Position numbers and translations under genes: made by a program. DNA of 64,000 nucleotides from the NCBI GenBank assembly GCA_010094045.1, contig ML986580.1, positions 946,059 through 1,010,058 of the forward strand. Direction: 5' to 3'. Positions 1 through 8,946 of this stretch are shown here, in pieces (positions within the stretch are counted from its first letter, which is position 1; each line of letters starts with the position of its first letter). The notes below the pieces were generated by a model that made no database searches, was not told the origin of the DNA, and saw nothing but the letters and a program-made list of their open reading frames with translations. The stretch comes from Lojkania enalia (Eukaryota > Ascomycota > Dothideomycetes > Pleosporales).

Positions 1-758
1 AATATGGTATCAATTTTTTCCTTGCTTGATGGCCGTCACTTTATCTTGAAGATCTATGAATGCACGAGTATAGACGCCCTTCAGTTTACGCGTTCGTAAA
101 ACCAATTCTAAAAGTCCAAGGGAGATAAGGATCTGAACAATTTTGACAATCAACATTCTCCCTGCCTCGTGTGGTTACCTGGCTCAAGTTTTCTTCTGGA
201 GTCCTGTTGTCTCTCGCACCATCTTGCGAAGGATGGGCCGTGTCATGACGTTGGGATGGAGAGATAGTGATAAACTGAAGCGAATATGTCCAAATATCGT
301 ATGTGATTCGTTAACTACACAATGGAGTAGTCGCTTCAATGGAATTCTCTCTTAATCGATCGTATATTTCATGATTACTACGCGGTTCAGCCCCCTTAAT
401 AGCCTTTATCTCTTGATCTCCCACAAAAAATTGTACATTGGTCTAACGTTTCCCATCAGCTAGCTTCAGTTTCGGGGTCGCTCAACAACCGTGTGGTTCG
501 GTCGTGAAGTTGCTTAAATCGGTAGCTTTGACTTAGAAGATCTTCAAGTCGGGTCCGAGTGTTCATTCCCGCTATGTTGTCTTCAACTAGCTCATAGGGA
601 AAGGATGTATATAGCATTGCTCCAAACAAAGAACATGGCCATTTACAAAACCAATGGTTGTTATAAAAGAAAAATTTTTTTTAAGAAAACAAAAAACCCC
701 CATTTCTAGCCAATGGACTCCATAGTGCAGTCGAATTTCTCTTAACTAAACTGCCATT
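1..758. other. Intergenic, left edge
   Basis: I see no supportable gene here. The longest open frame (143-355, + strand) is 70 codons and resembles no family. The stretch is AT-rich with an A/T tract near 670-700. It lies beyond the 3' end of the sulfotransferase-like gene and probably holds its terminator. Confidence 0.5.
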
Positions 759-766
759 GAAAACTT

Positions 767-1561
767 TCAACTTTGCTTCTTCCACAAAGCGTATGAAATG
801 AACGGTATCCCCAGCGTGGCTAAAATCATCAACCACCTCGTTAGCCCTTTCATAACCTTTTTCTTTGCAAGTCGATCAATTGCTTCACTATCATTAATTC
901 GTGGAAATTCTATATGTTTTGGGATTTCTTTCCCAAGAGCCTTGCATAAAGGTTCCCATCCATCTTTAATATCATAAAACACAAGCCGTTCTGGAGGAAC
1001 AACGCGCTTTAAGTAAGCAATATGATTGTAGTACGATTTACTAGTCACCGGCTCTTGTTCGCCATATAAATAGACCCACTGCTTCCGTAGCAAATTTATA
1101 TAATTGACAAAGTGGCGCATCCCGGGTATTGGAAAAAGGATGAAGCGTAGAAACCCCATGGTCGCCGCGTTCTGAACACTTTCCATATTCTTCACCCAGG
1201 AGTCTGGGGAGCGCGTGGTGCAGATAATAATTGCATCGGGATAGATTTTAACAAGTTCTTCTACGAGACCTGCCGCCGGCATATCTGTAACCGCGACGTA
1301 GCCAACATATCTTTGCTTGAAGATATCGAAGATGAGTTTCTTCTCAGACGCGTTTTGAGGCGGAAAATGCGAAAGAAGCTTTATACAAGATAATATCTCG
1401 ATCTCAGTGCCCATCGTAACTTGAGTACCACCGTGATATACGGGGCCTTTGAGAAGAATTCGAAGCGCCTCGCCGAATGATGCGGTACCGGTACGAGGGA
1501 GGCCGGCTCCAATGACTTGGAGTTTAGCACCTGATTTGGGTGAAGAGGCTTGATTACCCAT
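767..1561 (-). CDS. P-loop sulfotransferase-like protein with a C-terminal membrane helix
   Basis: A single-exon protein of 264 residues if translation starts at the ATG at 1559-1561. An upstream in-frame ATG at 1618 would add 19 residues that do not look conserved. The N-terminal motif GAGLPRTGTASF, about 17 residues from the start, is the PAPS-binding P-loop of the fungal sulfotransferase-like family that is often mislabelled as NAD-dependent epimerase. Further family features are the segment CTTRSPDSWVKNM in the middle, where the 3'-phosphate-binding Arg/Ser are expected, and a conserved D-M-P. The last 25 residues form a hydrophobic helix followed by KKQS, suggesting a tail anchored in the ER or a nearby membrane. 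The substrate cannot be told from sequence. I see no intron. A 20-bp tandem repeat lies about 480 bp upstream of the start. Confidence 0.82.
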   Translation of the reverse strand: MGNQASSPKSGAKLQVIGAGLPRTGTASFGEALRILLKGPVYHGGTQVTMGTEIEILSCIKLLSHFPPQNASEKKLIFDIFKQRYVGYVAVTDMPAAGLVEELVKIYPDAIIICTTRSPDSWVKNMESVQNAATMGFLRFILFPIPGMRHFVNYINLLRKQWVYLYGEQEPVTSKSYYNHIAYLKRVVPPERLVFYDIKDGWEPLCKALGKEIPKHIEFPRINDSEAIDRLAKKKVMKGLTRWLMILATLGIPFISYALWKKQS

Positions 1562-3294
1562 TTCTCCTCTACTAAACGACAAGTGGAATTTTCCAGATAT
1601 TATTTTTGAGAAGAGCAAAAGATATTCAGGGAATTAAGGTGGGATTAAGATCAAGTGCCGAAGTCGCGCTGCCTTCCTACCGTAGGACTCGTGCGAGTCT
1701 CATTGTCAGCGCTAAATATTGTCTTGGCTCAAAAGCTTGAGGCAATCCGCTAGACTTCCCTAAATACATTAATGCGATATGTAAACTCCAAGCTGGATGC
1801 TGCCAGCTGCAGTCTCCTACTAATATGAGTTTCATTGGTTTGGTGGTTAATAGTAGTGTTCTAGGGGGTAGGAGGGGCAAATAGTCCTTTGTGCGATGGT
1901 CGATATGGTTTATTGTTGATAATCCATTCGCGGCCTAGCGACACCGGTTCCCCTACTATTGTGTAGCATATACTCAAAATGTCGCCTTGATGGTGGGTTG
2001 CCTCGTTTATTATGGGAAATAAGTTTTATTTTAATGGAAGACAATTAAAAGGTTTGGAATACAATAAAAAGGTTTGGAATACAATAAAAAGGTTTGGAAT
2101 ACAATAAAAAGGTTTGGAATACAATAAAAAGGTTTGGAATACAATAAAAAGGCGTATATATTGCTAAATAGGAAGTAAAGCCAAATTTACAAGCTCACAG
2201 ATTTATGTTCGGCAGCAAGTCAAGCTAATACATCTGGGATCTATGCGGTTCGGCTGATCAGACAATTTGGAAGCCCTACCCAAGTACCAAGTCACTATAT
2301 TTGTGCGATTTGTACATGCGTAGATTAGGGGTTGGTTTTCGGGAGCAGGGTTAAAAATTCATGAAATACCGGTTCTTGTTAAAATGTGAAAGCATCATCC
2401 AAGATCTTGCGACAAATTTTTGATTATACTGGGGAACTTTTCCTGACATTAAGTTTTTTTCTCGCAGAGATATTCTAGCTTTACCAACTCACCTCCTGCA
2501 TGATGTTAGGCTTAATAGGTGAGTAGAGCCCAGCTGGGTTTGCAGTGTATTCTTTCGAAATTACTGGCTTCATTTCCAAAAACTGCATTATGTTTACGCT
2601 CGAGCATAAGGGATTCATTATACTCCCGAACAATAAAGAAAGTTATATGAGTACGGCTATGGGTGGTTACGTTATATTTATGCAATGTAAAGAATGCTCA
2701 GATGAGAGAAGTTAGACGTTATATAATATGGAATTTGGTAAGATCTATTGTATCCTTGATATAACACACGAAAAGACAACATCCTATTTTATGTTGAATA
2801 GGACAGTAAGTATTAGCTCTAGGAACCTGTAGTGTATCACTTGAAAGTTCAACCAGTCCGACATCTCTTCTCTCCAGGGGAGGCAGATTGTAGAAGATTC
2901 TTAGGAACGAAATAGATGGCAAGGCAGCCATTTGCAATGACTTATACATGGCTACGCTTTTTTTGGGGTCCGTCTCTAATTGATTGGGATCAAAATTGAT
3001 TAGACACTCGAATATTTGTGGCATAGAATTTTTCTTGATTTAGCGGTCACAATGGGTTTGGAAGGGATAACATGTTTATGTTATTTCTTGTGTTGAACTG
3101 TGTAGGGTACTGATTGCTCATAATCCATCATCCAGGTGTCATGGATTCGATGTTACTAGTACAAAGGTCTAAAGCGTCACGCTACGTTCATGCTCTTCGA
3201 CTAACTACAAATTCGAGCTGCCCTTCAGAACGAAGTTTCCAGTACCATGCACCTAGATGCCCATGACGCCACCATGCCGGGGATTTAATGCAAG
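1562..3294. other. Intergenic between sulfotransferase-like gene and ICMT
   Basis: AT-rich, with a 20-bp tandem repeat at 2041-2152. A 101-codon open frame on the minus strand (2719-3024) has no recognisable domain and no splice-linked partner, so I do not call it. The remainder should hold the sulfotransferase promoter and the 3' end of the ICMT gene. Confidence 0.45.
2041..2152. repeat. 20-bp tandem repeat, 5.6 copies
   Basis: The unit acaataaaaaggtttggaat occurs five times back to back from 2041 to 2140, the first copy with one substitution (t for a). A 12-bp partial copy follows to 2152. The copies are otherwise identical, which points to recent expansion. It lies in the upstream region of the minus-strand sulfotransferase-like gene. 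Confidence 0.97.
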
Positions 3295-4212
3295 TCACCA
3301 GATGAAGGGTATCCATACACGGGTACGCGCCTTATACGCCTTGTATTCTTCGCCAAAGAAATCAATGAGATGCTTCTCCTCGTCTGCAGTATGGTTAGCA
3401 ATAAAGCTGACCTCTTGGCCAAATCGAATGGACGTACGGTCAATTCTCGTCTTAAAGAAATACCACAGTACGGTAGCATAGCCAAAAAAGCTGATGGAGT
3501 TTCCGAGGACAACCTGTGTACCGAGTCCCCACCAAAAGAATCCAAAATATGAAGGGTGACGGAAAAAGCTATAGAGGCCAGTCGTGACCAGTTCATGATC
3601 TTCCTTCTTCTGAGACTGCACTTGATGATTGAAGTTTGTGCCTGCCTGAGCCATGGCTAGGCTTCGAACAACCTGCCCAAAGATAATCATTATGAGACCG
3701 AGGACGATGGCTAATGGGGGATTAACGCGATCCTGCCAATGCGGGAAGAAGTAGGAGGTAACGAAAGCCTCGATTAAGGCAAATGTGTGCGCTTGTCGGT
3801 ATCGGTTTCCGTTGGTGAGGAGGAATGAGGAGACATATGCGATATCGGTGTTGTATTCAGCGGTCGTCCAGAACTCGAGGAAATGGAAGACGCAGAGCGT
3901 CGCGGCAAAGAAGGGGGCGCGCCAGAGGTGGTTTCCCAGAGCAAAGAGCCAAAGGCTCAGTGCCAGACCGAGCGTGGCTCCATTCCCGAGGAAGAAGGCA
4001 CGAATGGCGATGCCCGAAAGAGAGCGGGCGCCGCCGGGGTAGAATGCACGAGGGATTATGTTGTGTCTTGGCAACTGAATGTTGGAGGTTCCTTTGGCTC
4101 GAAGTTTGGCATCCAGCTCGGGGGACCACTCGCCCCTTTGGGAGGGCCGGTTGACGGGGAAAGATATTTCTGGGTGTGGAGAGGTGGGGTCGCCGTTGGA
4201 GCTGGCGGGCAT
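3295..4212 (-). CDS. ste14: Protein-S-isoprenylcysteine O-methyltransferase (ICMT/Ste14)
   Basis: Two exons, 3438-4212 and 3295-3383, joined over a 54-bp intron (3384-3437; donor GTACGT, branch GCTAAC, acceptor GCAG) to give 287 residues. ICMT is an ER membrane enzyme that methylates the C-terminal prenylated cysteine of CaaX proteins such as Ras, Rho GTPases and a-factor-type pheromones. Multiple hydrophobic helices are followed by the family signature: GLYSFFRHPSYFGFFWWGLG (the RHPxYxG SAM-binding motif) and, after splicing, R-I-D-H-E-E-K-H-L-I-D-F-F-G-E-E-Y, ending in a short R-x-W-I-P-F tail. Without splicing the frame stays open but an 18-residue insert splits the conserved R-I-x-x-E-E-x-x-L block, which is why I call the intron. 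The gene is divergent from the acetyltransferase at 4754. Confidence 0.93.
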   Translation of the reverse strand: MPASSNGDPTSPHPEISFPVNRPSQRGEWSPELDAKLRAKGTSNIQLPRHNIIPRAFYPGGARSLSGIAIRAFFLGNGATLGLALSLWLFALGNHLWRAPFFAATLCVFHFLEFWTTAEYNTDIAYVSSFLLTNGNRYRQAHTFALIEAFVTSYFFPHWQDRVNPPLAIVLGLIMIIFGQVVRSLAMAQAGTNFNHQVQSQKKEDHELVTTGLYSFFRHPSYFGFFWWGLGTQVVLGNSISFFGYATVLWYFFKTRIDRTSIRFGQEVSFIANHTADEEKHLIDFFGEEYKAYKARTRVWIPFIW

Positions 4213-4753
4213 AGCGTCAGAGGTGCGGCCGGGGAAAAAGAGCGGGAGGGGAAGTCAGAGCATGGTCAGCGAGAGAAGGAGAGCAGGAAAGGAGCGACGC
4301 TGGCAAGGGCGGAGGGGAAGGGAACAAAGATACAACGTTAAGTTTTGTTGCCTGTTACAATGCATGCGAACGAGTGCGTGCGAGTTGTCTTTGATGCTGC
4401 GGCCGATCATCTGGCACGCCAAGACCGCTTCCGCCCACGCTATCCCGCTTCGGGCTTACTATTTACTCTTCCATCCCACTTCGAATCCGCTTGGACGCTG
4501 CGATCCGCCTCCTCCAACAGCAATTCAAAGCAGGCTGATATTCCCCTACGTCAACAGCAGTCCAGAGGGAAGCTGTTGTTTGTTTTCATCAAGAGTGATT
4601 CAAAAAAGAGGTTTGTAATCCATCTCTTCGTCGAGGTTCCTCAGCACTCAGTTGAAACATCAATTTGACGGCTACCAAAGAGCCAGTTGCCTTGATTCTG
4701 GTGCTCGACCATTCTCTTGTTAGTTGCGAGTATTCACATTCCTCTTTGTCGAC
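4213..4753. promoter_or_regulatory. Divergent promoter between ICMT and acetyltransferase
   Basis: These 541 bp separate two start codons pointing away from each other, so they must hold both promoters and 5' leaders. Small open frames through here on the + strand lie antisense to the ICMT 5' end and are not supported. I do not see a clear TATA box. Confidence 0.5.
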
Positions 4754-5551
4754 ATGGAAATGTCGGAAAACAAGCAGAAAATGCTCCGCGGCGAGCTCTA
4801 CCATGCCTTCACTCCCGAGCTAGTCGCAGCGCGAGCACGATGCAAGCACGCCTGCGCTCGATATAACACTGCCGGCGAAGTCTCTCGTAGGCGATTGACC
4901 GAATTGTGGCGCGAGTAAGTACATATGCATGTCCTTGGTGCTCCAAATGTCTGCTCATAGACGGGCAGCATCAATCAAGACACCACTCCTCTACCGCCGC
5001 CATCCCCCACGCCAGAAGAGGACGAAAAGCTGTTCGACAACGACCCCTGGGTAGAGCCGCCGGTAAATATGGATTATGGATTCAACGTCCGCCTAGGTCA
5101 GAATGTCTTTATCAACTTCAATGCCGTGTTCCTTGATACCTGCTTAATATCAATCGGGTCCCGTACCCTCGTTGGCCCCAACGTATCCTTTTTCTCTGGG
5201 ACCCATCCCCTCGATCCCGTCATCCGACAGGGTACCAGGGGCCCGGAGCTAGGGAAAGAAATACATATTGGAGAGGATTGCTGGATTGGTGGCAATGCCA
5301 TAATACTGCCTGGAGTGACTATCGGCAGAGGTGGTGTAGTAGGCGCAGGTAGTGTGGTTACGAAAGATGTGCCCGACTTCACTGTGGTTGTAGGTAACCC
5401 CGCCAAGGTGGTTCGAAAGGTTGAAACCGCCATGGACCCCACGCAAAACAGCTCCGAATGGACAGGGTGGCCCGATGATCATGTGGAAGGTGCCGAAGTA
5501 CCGATGGCCAAAATAACCCAAGAGTCGCAAGTCGAGGAGACGCTTCCCTAA
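4754..5551 (+). CDS. Maltose/sugar O-acetyltransferase, left-handed beta-helix family (MAT/NodL-like)
   Basis: Exons 4754-4914 and 4969-5551, with a 54-bp intron (donor GTAAGT, acceptor GGCAG), give 247 residues. This acceptor, rather than the CATAG eight bases upstream, keeps the frame and restores ELWRDINQDTTPLPPP, the expected linker after the Mac domain. Residues about 1-55 form the N-terminal Mac domain (S-E-x-x-K-M-L-R-G-E-L-Y). The rest is a hexapeptide-repeat beta-helix with the catalytic-type histidine in FSGTHPLDP and the run GEDCWIGGNAIILPGVTIG. These enzymes move acetyl from acetyl-CoA to a hydroxyl of sugars such as maltose or glucose and act as cytosolic trimers. The physiological acceptor in fungi is usually unknown. 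The start at 4754 is chosen because MEMSENKQKM begins the Mac domain. Confidence 0.92.
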
Positions 5552-6812
5552 TCTTCGGCGAAATCAAAATCCTATACGGTCTAGAATCCTACCTCGATTA
5601 CCAAGCTCCCTCCCCCATGGTCCGTCAACAGCGTCGTCATTCTTAGCTCAATTGTGAGGCCTGGTTTTGCCGGGTTTTGGCTCTAGCTCATCCAATCGTA
5701 AGTGGACGGCCTTCCTAACATTTCATATATGAAGCATAATACAAGCAGTGCTTCAGTCTTACACTGCTGAATTTAATAGTGATTCTCAACTTTGATATAT
5801 TTTTCAAAGTGCGTTCTCTCCATCTTGAAGCTGTCATTTCGCTTTCGTCAAGACTCCAGTCCTCCTTGGTCACGTGATATGATCTCTCCCAGGACTGTGT
5901 TCCTCCCTTATCCAAGAATTAATTATAACAGGCCCTAGCTAGAAGAAATTTTGTTTGTACATGGACATTTTAGTCTCATATACAACGTTCGACTTCTCAT
6001 TGCCAAAAAATTCCAGTCAAGCCAGCAACTCACACTAGTCCTATTAGCTTGAGTGCTCTCGAAAAGATCTAGCGAGGGTACGTGGTTATTAAATTCTCAA
6101 CTATGTTAATATAAAAAAATCTAGGGATATTGACCTTTTTGGAGACTAGCGCATAATATATCCCATTGCTACCAGAATTGACTATATAGATATGTGACCG
6201 GGTGTGCCCTATCCGAACAGCATTGAGCTGTTACCTAATTCAGAATGTTTGCTCTTTACTCTCCCCACTCTAGATGTAGCCAAGCTTCGAATAAGATTCT
6301 CGTGATGGTGGGCAAACCTCGATGCCAAGTCTCACGAAACACCTTCCAGACGCCAACAAAACGTCGACGGTCGATCTTAAAACATCTAAATCACGTTTGT
6401 TTGATGTTTTCAAAATGTAATTCCAAGCCGGAAATTACCCGTGTAAGAATGTTCCATTTTTGTTCACAAAATTCCAGATCACACTCAAGTTTGATGTTTC
6501 GCTAGGAGATGAAGCGTCTTGTGCGAGGGCTTCGAGCCGGTAACGTCGAGGCAATACTCATACACAAGAAGCTGCCAAGCCGCAGGTAATTCTCTTCACA
6601 CCCGTTTGCAAAGTCTATATCAGACACATTGGCAAAGATAATCAATGCATTTACAGCAACATGCTGGCCGGTAGCATACATAAATCCTCCGGCCCAGCGT
6701 TACAATGGACATCTCAGAGCAGGCTCCGCACTCTTTTAACACATTCATACTTTTCTATTCATAACTTTTTTGAATATTGTGGAGTTGCTTTCCGCACAAG
6801 TGTATATTCAGC
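5552..6812. other. Intergenic upstream of secreted Q/A-rich protein
   Basis: No supportable gene in this AT-rich stretch. Short open frames at 5715-5915 (-) and 6245-6505 (+) have no recognisable features. An E-box palindrome TCACGTGA lies at 5870-5877 within the 12-mer gtcacgtgatat, which recurs downstream of the next gene. Confidence 0.45.
5868..5880. promoter_or_regulatory. E-box palindrome TCACGTGA, upstream copy
   Basis: The sequence ggtcacgtgatat contains the perfect palindrome TCACGTGA, a binding site of bHLH factors such as Cbf1-like proteins in fungi. It lies about 935 bp before the secreted-protein start. The 12-base string gtcacgtgatat recurs at 8345-8356 just past that gene. Function is inferred. 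Confidence 0.35.
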
Positions 6813-8013
6813 ATGAAGTATATAATCCTTTACTCTCTCTTTTCTTCAGCTGCTTTTGCAGTTCCTTTGGCCCAGGAGCAAGCTGCTGGTAATACTAATG
6901 CCAACGCTGCAACAGCTAGCTCGCAAACTCAGAGTCAAGTCGCTCAGGGCCAGGTCGCTCAGGGTCAGGTCGCTCAGGGTCAAGCCATTCAACAACAGGG
7001 CGCAGCGGCAGTAGATGTACAGCAGGCAGGGACTGCGAACACAGGCAATGCTGGGCAAGTCAACGGACAACTCGAGAATAGTCCTCAAGCAGGAGTTAGT
7101 GCCCAAGGCACTCCTAGTGCGGCGGATCTGGCAACAGCTGTCTCCAATTGGCAAGCCGATACCTCGATGGTATCTAACTTCCTTGACACGGGTGGCAGCA
7201 TTATGAACAATGTCGCTTTCAAGCAGGCCGCGACAGTTGCCCTTAACGCGGAGATTGACGAACTCAACCACAAGGCGATTATAGATTCGGCGCTCGCAAA
7301 TGACCCTAATGTCCAGGCTGCTAACAGCACGCTCGAGGGAGGTGGCGCTTTCCAAGATGTCGTCGACAGGCTTCAGATCATGTCGCAGCAGGGTCGTGCT
7401 GCTGTTGAAAATATCGATTTGATTAACCAGAACCGGTGCGTAAATGGTACGTTGGCTAACCACTATTTATCTAAAGTCGACCGCGAACTGATATTTGATA
7501 GTCTTGCCTAATATCGACGCCTACATGGCTGCTACTGGATCCACATCTCAAGCGATCCGACCACAAGTATGTGATCAAACTGGTGTTGCAGGAGGTGTCC
7601 AAGGAACCGGGCCTACGTTACAAGGGCAAGTGCCTGGTACCCCCCAGGTTGCATTTGATGCTGCCCAAGGACTTGCAGCTGGGACTGGTAATGGACTGGT
7701 TCAAAATGGTGCTGGTGCTGTTGCCGCGACGCCTAGCACTGCTGAGATTCAGGCAGGTATGTTTTTTATCTAAAGCTCTTAATTATGAATATATGATAAT
7801 AATATCACTAAAGGTGTGGTTCCTGCCGCTGCCTCTGCCATTCCTGCTGCCGGAACTGCAATTCAAGCCACTCCATCCGACTTGGCGCAAGCTGGTCAAC
7901 AGGTTGGACAACAGGCAGCACAACAACAGGCTGGACAACAACCCGAACAGGTCGCCAATGCACAGCAAATTGATCAGGCCGCTCAGGGTCAACAAACTGA
8001 TCAAACTGCGTAG
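6813..8013 (+). CDS. Secreted Q/A-rich protein of unknown function
   Basis: Three exons (6813-7446, 7502-7756, 7814-8013) with introns of 55 bp (GTACGT, GCTAAC branch) and 57 bp (GTATGT...AAAG), 362 residues. The start at 6813 gives a clean signal peptide (MKYIILYSLFSSAAFA, cleavage before VPLAQ); an in-frame codon upstream at 6777 does not. After a low-complexity Q/A/N stretch with three copies of VAQGQ, there is a folded-looking helical core (about residues 100-230, including NWQADTSMVSNFLDTGG). It ends in the motif NRCVNVLPNIDAYMAATG, rebuilt exactly by removing intron 1. The tail is again Q/A-rich. The core resembles a family of conserved secreted proteins of filamentous ascomycetes without assigned activity. 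A wall or surface role is inference. Confidence 0.85.
6936..6980 (+). repeat. 15-bp in-frame coding repeat (VAQGQ x3)
   Basis: Three adjacent 15-bp units near caggtcgctcagggt encode VAQGQ three times in the N-terminal part of the secreted protein. The last two copies are identical, so the tract could vary in copy number between strains. Confidence 0.9.
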
Positions 8014-8946
8014 TAGGGTGTTGCCGCCATTCTTCAGCAGTAGAGCTTCGGAAATCAGGATGTAAGAAGGACTGTGGCAATTAGAAGGAGAACGGCTTAC
8101 GTCAGTTTACTGACACTATCCCCATAGGGCCACTTTGTGGGCAAGAATGAAATTAATATAATTATAAAATCTACGAATGTATTAAACTGACTGATCTTCC
8201 GTTGAACTATGTTTCAGTGTATAAAATGCTCCAAAATGAGCTTTTGAACAAAGATCACAAAATCACATGAAAATTAGCCTTGAGTATCGTACTCAAAAGG
8301 TAATAAGCGCAACCACTGTTACCTTGGGAGGAGGGACGTCAGCAGTCACGTGATATGTCAAGCCATAAACCCCAGGCCAAAGCTTGATACCCCAGGTTCT
8401 CGTTTTGAAACCTAAGATCCCAGGCCCACAAATGTTTTCGACCCACATTCCGACATGGTAGTTTCACTACGCATAATTATCGTAACCGAAGGCAGGCGGC
8501 CAGCCCCACAGCAGCATAAACAGGAAAGCAACGTGACATATCTCCTGAAAAGCGGAGCGCCAAACAGCCTTTGCAGCAGCCTCGAAGCAAGGAAGCTAGT
8601 CACGCTAGCTATATCCCACAACCGCGGCTACGAGGCTCAAACGTTGTGGAATAACGCCAGGATCCTCGTGACTCCAAATTTGCGACACAAGCCATCTTTC
8701 AACACCGATACGCAACGACGCGCAGAACGCTCATGGAACAGTGCTAGGCATATATCTGAGTAGGGGAATCGGTGGCGCATGTACTTGTTTTGGATGCGCT
8801 GGCAAAGGTGCGGAATTGGTCAAGCAATGCCGGTTCGCCAAGCGTGAGGCGCTGAGAAGAGCTGACCCTTGCGACTGGAAACCTGATCAACTCCACTTCC
8901 CATGCGAGTTCCTAGAGTCTGAGGAAGCGCTATAGAGCATGCGAGT
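8014..8946. other. Intergenic upstream of RING gene
   Basis: No gene recognised. It carries the second gtcacgtgatat string (8345-8356), with TCACGTGA at 8346-8353. Open frames at 8455-8763 (+) and 8412-8621 (-) lack features. The 3' part should be the promoter and leader of the RING gene. Confidence 0.4.

Noticed and set aside
2719..3024. 101-codon minus-strand frame
   Set aside because: Reads fairly smoothly but has no domain, signal peptide or splice-linked exon; too weak to call.
3785..4618. Several plus-strand frames antisense to ICMT
   Set aside because: They are shadows of the ICMT coding strand and its GC-rich leader; the ICMT translation carries the family signatures.
4915..4960. 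Alternative acceptor CATAG for the acetyltransferase intron
   Set aside because: It puts exon 2 out of frame; the GGCAG acceptor at 4968 restores ELWRDINQDTTPLPPP.
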